Shown: piece after piece, positions 25,968-34,461 of the stretch
Layout: the number at the start of each line of letters is the position of its first letter
Numbering within the stretch: position 1 is the first letter of the stretch
Origin: Asaia bogorensis_B
GTDB lineage: Bacteria > Pseudomonadota > Alphaproteobacteria > Acetobacterales > Acetobacteraceae
Length of the DNA stretch: 64,000 nt
Direction: 5' to 3' (one strand)
Assembly: GCF_900465315.1 (NCBI RefSeq)
Contig: NZ_UBIX01000014.1
Position numbers and translations under genes: made by a program
Notes under the pieces: model-generated
Seen by the model: only the letters and a program-made list of their open reading frames with translations
Told to the model about the DNA's origin: nothing
Databases searched by the model: none

Positions 25968-26926
25968 TGGCGGCGTCCTGTCAGCAGAAGTTGCGGGTTG
26001 CGCTCCACATCATTGGCAAAGCCGCGCAACGCCGCAGCCGCCGAGGCAATATCGCGCAAGCTGGCATCCAGATTGGCGCGATCGATCGAGCGGGGTGAGG
26101 TCATGCCTTGCAGGTTCGACAGCGTCTTGTTGGCGGTCACCATGGTTTCACGGCTGTTTTGCAGCAGCAGACGCAATTCCTGCCCGCGAGCCGTCAATTG
26201 ATCGGACCCAGTCGTGGCCAGCCGGCCCACGCTGGCCAGGGTGCGTAGCAATTGCGGCTGGACGGCCGTAATCATGTCATGTGCGGCATCGAGTGTCGCG
26301 CGTGTGCTTTGCGAGGTCTGTTGCAGGCTGTCGGCAAGAGCCGGCAGACGCTCATCCAGCATCTCTGCCAGATGATGCATGATGGCGATCGTTGCTGCAG
26401 CGTCATCGCTGAGCTTGCGCAAAGGCAGGTGGGTGATGGTATTAGTGATGGCCTGAATGGATGACTGGCGCGTCGGGATCTCGGTCTCGTTCGTGAGTTC
26501 GGGATGCAGGATTGCCGGCGTATCGGGCGAGATGTCTAGATCGATCTGCGACGTGCCCGTGACAAAGCTCTTGAGGTTCATCTCACCGCGCAGACCATGA
26601 TCGACGAGGCTTTTCAGGCTCGGAAGATGGCCATGCTTCTGCCCGGCCACCAGAATATCGTCGCGTCGCAGCGTGACATAGACCGGAATATAGGCCTCGC
26701 GGTTTTTCGGATCGTATTCGATGGCAATGCGATCGACCGCGCCGACCTGAACGCCACGGAAATTCACCGGTGCGCCCACAGAAAGACCGTTGGTTGACCC
26801 ACGAAAAATCAGGACTGCCCGATCTGTATGGGTGAACGGATGGAAATTGCCGAAAAAGACAAAGGCCGCCACCATGAGGGCCATACCACCCAGCACGAAT
26901 GCGCCGACAAGGGCTTGCCTATTCAT
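25964..26926 (-). CDS. MCE-domain lipid-transport protein (MlaD-like)
   Basis: 320 residues. One N-terminal transmembrane segment (about 6-27) precedes a single MCE domain (about 38-120) with VFFRGS-like and VNFRGVQVGAVDRI signatures. A long helical C-terminus (about 180-300) follows that could form a needle-like barrel. It binds phospholipid in the periplasm and connects the inner-membrane ABC transporter to the outer membrane. It overlaps the ATPase gene by four bases. Confidence 0.88.
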   Translation of the reverse strand: MNRQALVGAFVLGGMALMVAAFVFFGNFHPFTHTDRAVLIFRGSTNGLSVGAPVNFRGVQVGAVDRIAIEYDPKNREAYIPVYVTLRRDDILVAGQKHGHLPSLKSLVDHGLRGEMNLKSFVTGTSQIDLDISPDTPAILHPELTNETEIPTRQSSIQAITNTITHLPLRKLSDDAAATIAIMHHLAEMLDERLPALADSLQQTSQSTRATLDAAHDMITAVQPQLLRTLASVGRLATTGSDQLTARGQELRLLLQNSRETMVTANKTLSNLQGMTSPRSIDRANLDASLRDIASAAAALRGFANDVERNPQLLLTGRRQ

Positions 26927-27717
26927 GAGGGGGATCCTTCTTCGTTACGTTGCCGGTTCATGAAAGCATGGACCTGACTGTCGTCGCAGTGATCGCGCAG
27001 AAAGCGCGGCGAGCCGTGGGCGATGGGTCTTTTGGTGATGGCATCGAGAAAAATGCCATCGTCTGCGATACTGAACAGACTGGGCAGTTCATGGCTCACG
27101 ATGACGATGGTCGCGCCCAGACCGTCACGCAGATTAAGGATGAGGTCATCCAGACGCGCTGATGTGATCGGATCGAGCCCCGCAGAGGGCTCGTCGAAAA
27201 ACAGAATATCGGGATCGAGGGCCAGAGCGCGTGCAAGGCCGGCGCGCTTGCGCATGCCGCCGCTGATTTCCGATGGCGCGAGATCGATGGCGTCGAGCAG
27301 TCCCACCAGAGCGAGTTTGAGCTCCACTAGCCGTCTTATGGCCCGGGCATCGAGAGAGGTGAACATCTGCAGGGGCAGGGCGACATTCTCGCCCACAGTC
27401 ATGGAGCTCCACAGGGCGCCGCTCTGGAAAAGCACACCAAAGCGGTGATTGATCTGCGTGCGATCGGCATCCGTGCCTTTCCAGTAATCCCGCTCGCCAA
27501 CCATGAAGTGGCCCGTCGTGGGACGCAGCAGGCCGATCATGCTTTTGAGCAGGGTGGATTTGCCGCAGCCCGAGCCGCCCATCACCGCGAAAATGCTGCC
27601 CCGCCGCACCGATAGGTCGATATGCGACTGGATGACCTTGGGGCCGAAAGCGAGAGTCACGCCCTGCATTGTCAGGATGGCGGGAGCAGGGGGCTGTGTG
27701 TCTGTCTCGTGGCTCAT
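26923..27717 (-). CDS. ABC transporter ATP-binding protein (MlaF-like)
   Basis: 264 residues. Walker A is GGSGCGKST, the ABC signature is SGGMRKRAGLARAL, Walker B is ILFFDEPSAGLDP, and the H-loop is VSHEL. The SGGMRKR variant is typical of MlaF. It powers lipid movement between membranes with the permease encoded 3 bases upstream. No separate STAS gene (mlaB) is present; the permease carries an N-terminal extension that may serve that role. Confidence 0.9.
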   Translation of the reverse strand: MSHETDTQPPAPAILTMQGVTLAFGPKVIQSHIDLSVRRGSIFAVMGGSGCGKSTLLKSMIGLLRPTTGHFMVGERDYWKGTDADRTQINHRFGVLFQSGALWSSMTVGENVALPLQMFTSLDARAIRRLVELKLALVGLLDAIDLAPSEISGGMRKRAGLARALALDPDILFFDEPSAGLDPITSARLDDLILNLRDGLGATIVIVSHELPSLFSIADDGIFLDAITKRPIAHGSPRFLRDHCDDSQVHAFMNRQRNEEGSPS

Positions 27718-27720
27718 GGC

Positions 27721-28944
27721 TCAGACCCCCAGACTGTTGGCGATGACAGCAAAGATGGCATCGAGCGCAATGACCCCGACAATGCCAATCACCACGGCTC
27801 GTGTTGCGGCAATACCGACATCTGCCGCCGATCTTCCAGCCTTTAGGCCGATGCGGCAGCTCGTCAGCCCGATGAACGCGCCAAACACGATGCTCTTGAC
27901 GAAGCCGAAGATGAACTGGCCGATGCCAAAGGCAATGACGGTCTGATGAAAATAGCCAAGGCTCGTGATGTCGAGCATCGATATGGCCACCACATAACCG
28001 CCCAGCATGCCAATCAGACAGCCATAGAGATAGAGAAACGGCATAGTGACGACGAGCGAGAGTACGGCGGGCAGGATGAGGTAGGAAGAAACCGAGATGC
28101 CGAAAACCTTCAGCGCGTCGATTTCCTCATTGCCCTGCATGGTCGATATGCGTGCGGCATAGGCCCCGCCCGTGCGCCCGGCCATGATGATGGCCGTCAT
28201 GACCGCTGCCATTTCGCGCACGGTCGCAATGCCGACCAGACTGGCGACATAGATACCTGCGGCGAATTTCTGCAGCTGTACGGCACCGACGAAGGCCAGA
28301 ATGGCCCCGACGAGAAAATTGACGACCCCGACGATCAGCAGGGCTGACGGGCCTGCGTTGAACAGATCGGAAAATAGGTCACTACGCCGCAGGCCGATAC
28401 GCCGGAACAGCGAGCGGAATGCTGCCAGCGCCGTGCCTGAGGCCATACCGGCCACGATACCCGTCTCGGCAAGCACATCAATCGCCTTGCCCCCGACATG
28501 CTCGAGGAAAGGCTGGCGGGGTTTTCTCCTCGGTGTCGCGGGGCCAGCCTGATCAGGAAGCAGATCAAGCAATTGCTGCATCGGATGTGGCAGGGGCGTG
28601 GCATCGAACATGCGCTGTGATGCATCGCACAGGCGGCGCACATCCCACAGAAACGCGATCAGCCCGGTGTCCCAGTCCGTGACGCCTGAGACATCGCAAG
28701 CCAGTGTGGTGGCCTTGCCCATCGGGGCGAGTGCCTCAACCGTGCAGTCCGGCAACGCTGAATCATGGCTGAGCCAGGATCCGGTCAGGACGAGTCGTGC
28801 CGGGAGAGATGCCACATCCCGCGTCATGCGATCAGGGGGCGGGATGATCTCGAACCGGCCGGTTGGCGTCTCACCTGTCGTGTCGGCTATTGGATGCGCG
28901 CTCGAGGCAGGCGACGTTTCACGGGTGTCGGGGGTATGACGCAT
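27721..28944 (-). CDS. MlaE-family permease with N-terminal STAS-like extension
   Basis: 407 residues. The C-terminal 270 residues form the MlaE permease with about six membrane segments and hallmark motifs TAIIMAGRTGGAYAARISTMQGNEEIDAL. The first 130 residues contain a stretch with STAS-like character (LACDVSGVTDWDTGLIAFL), so this gene probably fuses the MlaB regulator to MlaE. It is the first gene of a four-gene operon with the ATPase, MCE protein and lipoprotein. The layout lacks the periplasmic shuttle MlaC. Confidence 0.88.
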   Translation of the reverse strand: MRHTPDTRETSPASSAHPIADTTGETPTGRFEIIPPPDRMTRDVASLPARLVLTGSWLSHDSALPDCTVEALAPMGKATTLACDVSGVTDWDTGLIAFLWDVRRLCDASQRMFDATPLPHPMQQLLDLLPDQAGPATPRRKPRQPFLEHVGGKAIDVLAETGIVAGMASGTALAAFRSLFRRIGLRRSDLFSDLFNAGPSALLIVGVVNFLVGAILAFVGAVQLQKFAAGIYVASLVGIATVREMAAVMTAIIMAGRTGGAYAARISTMQGNEEIDALKVFGISVSSYLILPAVLSLVVTMPFLYLYGCLIGMLGGYVVAISMLDITSLGYFHQTVIAFGIGQFIFGFVKSIVFGAFIGLTSCRIGLKAGRSAADVGIAATRAVVIGIVGVIALDAIFAVIANSLGV

Positions 28945-29178
28945 CAGGCCGTCACGCTGTCCGGTTGTCTAAACAGGAGGCGTCTTGTCGGGGCCGTACC
29001 GGAGGCTTTTGGTTTGCTGCCATCATAAGAGTGTATTGTGAGGGCAAGACTGCGCCCGCGCAAGAACAGCGGGCCCCACCCGGGGGCAGGCTGCCCGATA
29101 TGTGATCACTGCAGATCGTTCCACGTGGCGGTGGTCAGATCGCTTACTTGCCCTGACATCCCGGTTCGGGCCAATCGA

Positions 29179-30063
29179 TCAGTGTTCCTCCATATAGAAT
29201 TCCACAGGAACGGTAAGGCTTAGCGTGGCACCCGATATGGTATCGGGCGGGGCAGGCAAAGGCTCGGCGCGCCGGACAAGCGCGAGGGTCTCGTCATCCA
29301 GCATGGCATAGCCGGTCGGTCTGACGAGACTGGCCGAGAGCACATGGCCTTTGCGGTCCATCGTAAAGCGCAGCATCACGGTTCCTTCCTGATGCTCGGC
29401 CTGTGCCTGTGCCGGATAGCGCTTGAAGCGTTCAAGTCGCGCCAGCAGGCTGCCTTGCCAGCTTGCCTTGGCCTGCGACATTTCCCGCGCTGAAGGCGCT
29501 CCCTTGGCGCTGGTGGCCGATACGGTCGAAGGGGGAGCATCCGAGGGTGGGGGTGCGGTATTCGCTGTTGACTGCGTGGGCACGAGTGGAGCGACGTGGC
29601 GCGGTACGGGCGGTGTGGGCGTCACCTTGCGGCGCACCGGCGGCACCTTGATCCTGGCAGGCACCGGCACAGGCGGCAAGGGAACGGGCGACGGAGGAGC
29701 CATGATCTCGGGAGGTTTTTCAGGCGCGGGCAGTTCCGGCGTGGCGACCTGAGGCGGCCCGGGCGGCCGCTCCTGGGGCGGTGAAGGAATACTGGCGGGC
29801 TCGGGTGCAAGATCAATGGCGATCGCAGCAGGCGGGGGCGCATAGGGAAGGGGCGGGGTTGCCCGCAGTGTCGAGGCTGTCCAGATCCCGAGACCCGTCA
29901 AGGCAAGGATAGCAAGTGCGGAGCAGCCGCCAAGACGTCTTTGCCGCTGTCCCTCAAGCTTCTGATGGAGCTGGTAGACAGTGCGAAAGGACAGCATGTC
30001 CCCTGTTTCGGGTACAGCCGCTGCCGGGGTGGCTGGCACTGCGCGATAACGCCTTGCGGTCAC
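29179..30063 (-). CDS. tonB: Energy transducer TonB
   Basis: 294 residues. One N-terminal membrane anchor (about 49-66), a long Pro-rich rod (about 72-190, many PPxP and KVPPV units), and a C-terminal TonB domain from about 210 with GTVMLRFTMDRKGHVLSASLVRPTGY core motif RKGHV and SGYxxLDDETL-like end. It transmits proton-motive force to outer-membrane receptors. The start overlaps the end of exbD by four bases. The intracellular part before the membrane anchor is about 48 residues, longer than in E. coli TonB. Confidence 0.88.
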   Translation of the reverse strand: MTARRYRAVPATPAAAVPETGDMLSFRTVYQLHQKLEGQRQRRLGGCSALAILALTGLGIWTASTLRATPPLPYAPPPAAIAIDLAPEPASIPSPPQERPPGPPQVATPELPAPEKPPEIMAPPSPVPLPPVPVPARIKVPPVRRKVTPTPPVPRHVAPLVPTQSTANTAPPPSDAPPSTVSATSAKGAPSAREMSQAKASWQGSLLARLERFKRYPAQAQAEHQEGTVMLRFTMDRKGHVLSASLVRPTGYAMLDDETLALVRRAEPLPAPPDTISGATLSLTVPVEFYMEEH

Positions 30064-30494
30064 GGTTCGTCGCCCTCCTCCTGACCCTGCAGATTGACGA
30101 GCGCCACCTTCAGGAACCCTGCCTTGCGCAGCAGATCCATGGTTTTCATCAGCGTCTCGTAATCCACGGTCTTGTCTGCGCGCAGGAAGATGCGTTCATC
30201 CTTGTGGCCGTTCGTCAGGGTCATGAGGCGCAGGGGAAGCGCCTCATTGCTGATATCGTCCTCACCCAGCGCCAGGGATTTGTCGGCTTTCACCGTGACG
30301 AAAATCGGATTGGCCGGACGCGGGGCCGGTTTCTGGGTTGATGAGGGCAGATCCACTGGCACGTTGACCGTGCTCAGCGGTGCCGTCACCATGAAGATAA
30401 CCAGAAGCACGAGCATGACATCGATCAGCGGTGTCACGTTCAGCTCATGGGCATCGAGCGCCGTATCGTCGGCATGACGCATACGCAGCGCCAT
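30060..30494 (-). CDS. exbD: Biopolymer transport protein ExbD
   Basis: 144 residues. The single membrane helix NVTPLIDVMLVLLVIFMV carries the essential proton-pathway Asp (D25). A periplasmic domain follows, with VNVPVDLPSS near 48 and KTVDYETLM near 110. It forms the motor with ExbB. It lies between exbB (gap 2 bp) and tonB (overlap 4 bp). Confidence 0.92.
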   Translation of the reverse strand: MALRMRHADDTALDAHELNVTPLIDVMLVLLVIFMVTAPLSTVNVPVDLPSSTQKPAPRPANPIFVTVKADKSLALGEDDISNEALPLRLMTLTNGHKDERIFLRADKTVDYETLMKTMDLLRKAGFLKVALVNLQGQEEGDEP

Positions 30495-30496
30495 GA

Positions 30497-31249
30497 TCAG
30501 CGTCCGGCCTGCTCGGCACGTGGTGTTGCAAAGCGCAGCACCTGCCCACCGCCACCCTGCACATGCAGGCGGCTCAGGTCGCGTGAGACGAGACGCAGAA
30601 TAAGCGCTGTGAGATCACCCACCTGCGCCTTGCAGCCGAGGCACTGTCGCGACAGAAAATTATAGATCACGACGGCTGGAATGGCCGCCACGAGCCCAAG
30701 CGCAGTGGCAAGCAGGGCCTCGGCAATGCCGGGAGCAACCACAGCAAGGCTCGTGGCCTTTGTGGCGGCGATACCGGTGAACGAGGTCATGATACCCCAT
30801 ACCGTGCCGAAAAGCCCGATAAATGGCGATGTCGCGCCGATCGTCGCCAGAATTCCCGTGCCGCGCATCAGACGACGCCCCTCTGCGGCTTCCAGACGCT
30901 CGAGATGCAGCATGATACGCTCTTTCAGCCCTTCGCGGTCTTCCAGCACATCGGCAGAGCGTGTCCATTCATTGGAGGCTGCGAGCAGCAGGGCGCGGAC
31001 AATGCCGATATCGGGGCAGAGCGACTGGGACTCGGCAAGCGAGGTCGCGTTTTCCAGCTTCAGTTCGGCCTGTGACAGTGCACGCCTGACGCGCATGACC
31101 TCAACAACCTTGGCGACAAACACCGCCCAGCTGATCACGCAGGCCACGATCAGCAGCATCATGACGAAGCGCACGACGGGGCCGGCACCGAGGAACATTT
31201 CCCACGGGGTGAAGGGAAGTGAGGCGAGGTCGCCAGCGGGCGCAGCCAT
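30497..31249 (-). CDS. exbB: Biopolymer transport protein ExbB (MotA/TolQ family)
   Basis: 250 residues with three membrane helices (about 27-49, 135-157, 170-195). The conserved segment GTGILATIGATSPFIGLFGTVWGI is split here as GTGILATIGATSPF and GLFGTVWGI, the ExbB/TolQ signature, and GIAEALLATALGLVAAIPAV forms the last helix. Together with ExbD and TonB it energises the siderophore receptor at 40141. A Fur-like box lies 88 bp upstream. Confidence 0.92.
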   Translation of the reverse strand: MAAPAGDLASLPFTPWEMFLGAGPVVRFVMMLLIVACVISWAVFVAKVVEVMRVRRALSQAELKLENATSLAESQSLCPDIGIVRALLLAASNEWTRSADVLEDREGLKERIMLHLERLEAAEGRRLMRGTGILATIGATSPFIGLFGTVWGIMTSFTGIAATKATSLAVVAPGIAEALLATALGLVAAIPAVVIYNFLSRQCLGCKAQVGDLTALILRLVSRDLSRLHVQGGGGQVLRFATPRAEQAGR

Positions 31250-31336
31250 GAGGCTCTCCTGTTCGTGTGAGGTGCGTACACCCCCATTTCGGGGTTTTTG
31301 TTCTTGTTACGGGGTGTAACCAACCGCTCATTCCCT

Positions 31337-31355
31337 GTTAATCAGATTCATTCTC
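31337..31355. promoter_or_regulatory. Fur-like box between exbB and the PiuC-type gene
   Basis: On the minus strand GAGAATGAATCTGATTAAC matches the classical 19-bp Fur consensus in about 13 positions. It lies 35 bp upstream of the dioxygenase start and 88 bp upstream of exbB, so one site could repress both directions when iron is plentiful. Confidence 0.6.
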
Positions 31356-31389
31356 AATTACAAGAAGTCGATTGCACAGGAGAGCGCCC

Positions 31390-32073
31390 ATGCTGGTTCA
31401 CATTCCCAATGTCCTGACACCTGAAGAGCTGCGTCATTGCCGTCAGACGCTTGAGCAGGCGTCATGGCTGGACGGCAAGGTGACCGCCGGGCAGCAATCG
31501 GCAAAAGCCAAGCACAATCTACAGGTGCCACAGGATTGCCAGGCCTCGCGTGAACTGGGCGAGATCGTGTTGCGGGCGCTGGGCCGGAACCCCGTGTTCA
31601 ATAGTGCCGCCCTGCCGCTGCGCGTCTTCCCGCCGCTTTTCAACCGCTACGATGTGGGCATGAAATTCGGCGCCCATGTCGATAACGCCATACGCCCCAT
31701 CCCCGAGAGCGGCTTCAGAATCCGGACCGATGTGTCCTCAACGCTCTTCATCACTGGGCCGGATGAATATGACGGGGGTGAACTGGTCATTCAGGACACT
31801 TATGGTGAGCAGCGTGTCAAACTGCCCGCAGGTGACATGGTGCTGTATCCGTCTACCAGCCTGCATCGCGTGAGCGAGGTGACACGCGGCTCACGCTGGG
31901 CCTCGTTTTTCTGGAGCCAGTCCATGGTGCGCGATGATACGAAGCGTGCGCTTCTGTATGACTTCGACCGTTCGATCATCGAGACCCGCAAGGTACTGCC
32001 CGATGATCATCCGGGTGTGCTCGGGCTGACCTCGACCTATCACAACCTGCTGCGTCAATGGGCGGAGCTCTGA
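31390..32073 (+). CDS. piuC: Fe(II)/2-oxoglutarate-dependent PKHD-type hydroxylase (PiuC/YbiX family)
   Basis: 227 residues, the usual size. The iron facial triad is H96 and D98 in AHVDNA plus H159 in SLHRVSE, and R169 in GSRWASFFW binds 2-oxoglutarate. The start at 31390 has AGGAG 7 bases upstream, ahead of an alternative in-frame start at 31372. Members are iron-regulated and often sit beside TonB-dependent siderophore receptors (piuA-piuC arrangement). Here the gene faces exbB across a Fur-like box, while a receptor and Sel1 gene lie 8 kb away. The hydroxylated substrate is unknown. Confidence 0.9.
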   Translation: MLVHIPNVLTPEELRHCRQTLEQASWLDGKVTAGQQSAKAKHNLQVPQDCQASRELGEIVLRALGRNPVFNSAALPLRVFPPLFNRYDVGMKFGAHVDNAIRPIPESGFRIRTDVSSTLFITGPDEYDGGELVIQDTYGEQRVKLPAGDMVLYPSTSLHRVSEVTRGSRWASFFWSQSMVRDDTKRALLYDFDRSIIETRKVLPDDHPGVLGLTSTYHNLLRQWAEL

Positions 32074-32256
32074 GCGCCCCTCCGTTCGCGCGGCTGCCTT
32101 GCTGGGGTAAATGAAGGGGAGTGCTTTGCGAGCAAGGCTGACGCCCTGACTGCTTCATTTGTCCCGGCGGCAATTGAGCAGTGATATTCAGGGCTGGCCC
32201 CATGATGGCACTTGCCGTTATGTCCGGCGTTCCGGTCTCCTGAACCCGAGTGTGCC

Positions 32257-32496
32257 ATGTCGCCCCGTTTTTCTCTTCACTGGCAACGTCTCCTGCTGGT
32301 GGGAGCCCCGTTCTGCGCGGTTCTGCTGCCCATGCCTTTTCTTTATGGGGCCTCATGGCGCCTGCTTGGTGTGCCGGTGATCCTGTGGTGGCTGTTTGCC
32401 TGTCTGCCGTTCACGACACTCTGCCTTGCCCTTGCAGTCCGGCCCATGGGGGTAATCGCTAAGGATGCTGCACCTGTCGGAGGGGCAGAACGTTGA
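32257..32496 (+). CDS. Small DUF3311-type membrane protein
   Basis: 79 residues with two hydrophobic helices (about 12-30 and 38-60), ending in a short basic-acidic tail. DUF3311 proteins are found directly before sodium:solute symporters, as here, and are thought to be accessory subunits. Its TGA overlaps the TTG start of the symporter. The start at 32257 is chosen because residues before it are not hydrophobic or conserved. Confidence 0.75.
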   Translation: MSPRFSLHWQRLLLVGAPFCAVLLPMPFLYGASWRLLGVPVILWWLFACLPFTTLCLALAVRPMGVIAKDAAPVGGAER

Positions 32497-33893
32497 AAGT
32501 GGCGGGTTTCGTTCTCGTCCTCCTGCTCGCTTTGGGATTGGCCTGCGCGCCGCTCAAAAGCGGTGTCAGCCGTGACCCTCGCGCCTTTTTTGCCGCACGA
32601 GGGCAGTTTGGCGTTGCGCTCTTTTTCCTGCTTTCAGTGGGCGAGACCTATTCGATCGGTTCGGTTCTGGGTTTTCCCGGAGGTATCGCCGCAAGCGGTT
32701 CCATCGACGTGGCATTGTGGTTTGTCGGGTATATCCTGCTCGCCTTCCCGGTCGGGATGGTGCTGTATCCCCGGTTATGGTGGGTGGGAAATCGTCTGGG
32801 TGCCATCACCTTGCCAGACCTCCTGGGGGGGTATTTCCAGAGTACGCTTGTCGGGCGTGTGACAGGGCTTGTGCTCGTGATTCTGATGCTCCCGCTGGGG
32901 ACCATGCAGTTCATAGGGCTGGATGCGGTATTCTCGACCCTTGCCCTGCCGGTTTCCCCTGTCATGCTCAGTGCGTTCGCAGCATTGCTGGCGTTCCTTT
33001 TTGTGGCAGGTGGCGGATTGCGTGGTGCGGCGCTGAGTGCGGCATTGAAGGATAGCCTGATCCTGCTCTCCATCGTCTGCGTGGCGTTTGCAGCCCTCCT
33101 GGCCTGGCCCCATCAGGCGACGCGACCTCTCAACGTGGCGCTGCGTGGTGCCAGTCCACATCCTTTTTCGACCTGTGTGATGATCATGAGTACAATCGTG
33201 ACGCAGGCTTTCGGCTTTTGCATCGCGCCACAAACCGCGGCCGCCGTCTTTTCGGCCCGTGATCCGCAAACCATCAGACGTGCCCAGATCTGGATGCCGC
33301 TTTATATGGTGCTGTTTCCGCTGCTGGTTGTCATTGCATGTTTTGGCCTGACCCATCCCGTCATCATGGGGCGGCCCGACTCAGTTTTTCTCACGGTAGC
33401 ATCGCATCTGCTTCCGGGTTGGGGTGTGGGGATCGTCTCAGGCGCCGTGGCCCTGACTGCGCTCGTCTGGCTTGGGGCGGTGTGCCTCAGCCTTGCGGCG
33501 ATCGTCACCCGCAGTTTCACGCCGCATCTTTCTGCCCCTGCGCAAAAGCGCACGGGTCTGGCCATCATTGCGCTCTATCTTGGCCTTTCCGTGCTGACAG
33601 CTGCCCTGCATACCGCGCTGATCGTGACACTTAACCGGCTGTTCTATGTGGGTCTGGTGCAGCTCCTGCCCGCCGTACTGCTTTGCGTAACGGGATATCG
33701 CGTTTCACCCGCACGACTGCTTGTCGCCCTGTTCCTCGGGCTTGTAACGGGCGGGGTGATTTTCGCTCTGGACTGGGCCCCCTATGATCTGAGTCCGGCC
33801 CTTCCGGGCTTGCTGATCAATGGTGCGATACTGTTTCAGGCCGGACTGCCGTGCAGGGGTGACGAAAGGATGCCGGGTACTGCGAGACAGTGA
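32493..33893 (+). CDS. Sodium:solute symporter family transporter
   Basis: 466 residues with about 12-13 membrane helices in the SSS/LeuT-type fold. Family features are FFAARGQFGVALFFLLSVGETY at the first helix region, LGGYFQS in helix two-three, and GGGLRGAALSAALKD. The TTG start at 32493 is supported by GGAGGGG 8 bases upstream and by the TTGA overlap with DUF3311. The related MctP-type carriers move short carboxylic acids, which suits an acetic acid bacterium, but the solute is not determined. Confidence 0.83.
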   Translation: MKVAGFVLVLLLALGLACAPLKSGVSRDPRAFFAARGQFGVALFFLLSVGETYSIGSVLGFPGGIAASGSIDVALWFVGYILLAFPVGMVLYPRLWWVGNRLGAITLPDLLGGYFQSTLVGRVTGLVLVILMLPLGTMQFIGLDAVFSTLALPVSPVMLSAFAALLAFLFVAGGGLRGAALSAALKDSLILLSIVCVAFAALLAWPHQATRPLNVALRGASPHPFSTCVMIMSTIVTQAFGFCIAPQTAAAVFSARDPQTIRRAQIWMPLYMVLFPLLVVIACFGLTHPVIMGRPDSVFLTVASHLLPGWGVGIVSGAVALTALVWLGAVCLSLAAIVTRSFTPHLSAPAQKRTGLAIIALYLGLSVLTAALHTALIVTLNRLFYVGLVQLLPAVLLCVTGYRVSPARLLVALFLGLVTGGVIFALDWAPYDLSPALPGLLINGAILFQAGLPCRGDERMPGTARQ

Positions 33894-34461
33894 TCAGGCA
33901 TGAACTGCCCGCGCAAGGAAGCGTCAAGGCTGCCGTGGCGGGAAGATATCAGCCTTGCCTGACTCCCTGAGTGGGATTGTGGGGTGTGCTTCCAGACCCA
34001 AGCAAGGTGATCACCCGCGAGAGAGGGCAGGGAAGGCGATGACCGCCCGATGGTTGCTCTGGCTCATCCAGAAGCGCCCTCCGCCGCAAGGCCAGGTGCG
34101 CTGATTGGCGGCCGGTGCCATGTGAAAAAACAAGAGCGAATTTCGTCAAAACATGGCGGTTGCGGAGGATTGCGCCTCTGTCGAAATGAAATATCACATA
34201 TGTGCATTTCGGCTGAGGGCAATTGGAGGGGCAATGTTCCCCTTATGTCATGTAGTATATTGACCAAGGCATTGATAATATTGTGTATTTAAGGGGATTG
34301 TCGGTTGGGCAATCAAGAAGACTGTAATCAGGATCGTTCTGGTCCCACATAATAGGTAACGAATATCACTCTCGCTAGTGTGATTTCGTTCATAACCACT
34401 GTTACGGTTATGGTTCTTGGGCACTTAGGGTGTTTTCCCGGCACACAGTATGGGGCCCATT
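33894..34461. other. Intergenic region upstream of the kinase gene
   Basis: 568 bp without a convincing gene. The last 300 bp are AT-rich. A promoter-like pair TTGACC (34260) and TGTATT (34284, 18-bp spacing) is weakly supported. No RNA structure was recognised. Confidence 0.45.

Noticed and set aside
31279..31299. Terminator-like ACCCC/GGGGT stem with T run before exbB
   Set aside because: The stem is only about five pairs and it sits in the leader of the exbB operon on the opposite strand, with no plus-strand gene upstream that needs it.
34050..34292. 80-codon frame in the region upstream of the DAK-type kinase
   Set aside because: No ribosome site, mixed composition and no similarity to known small proteins; it is probably non-coding.
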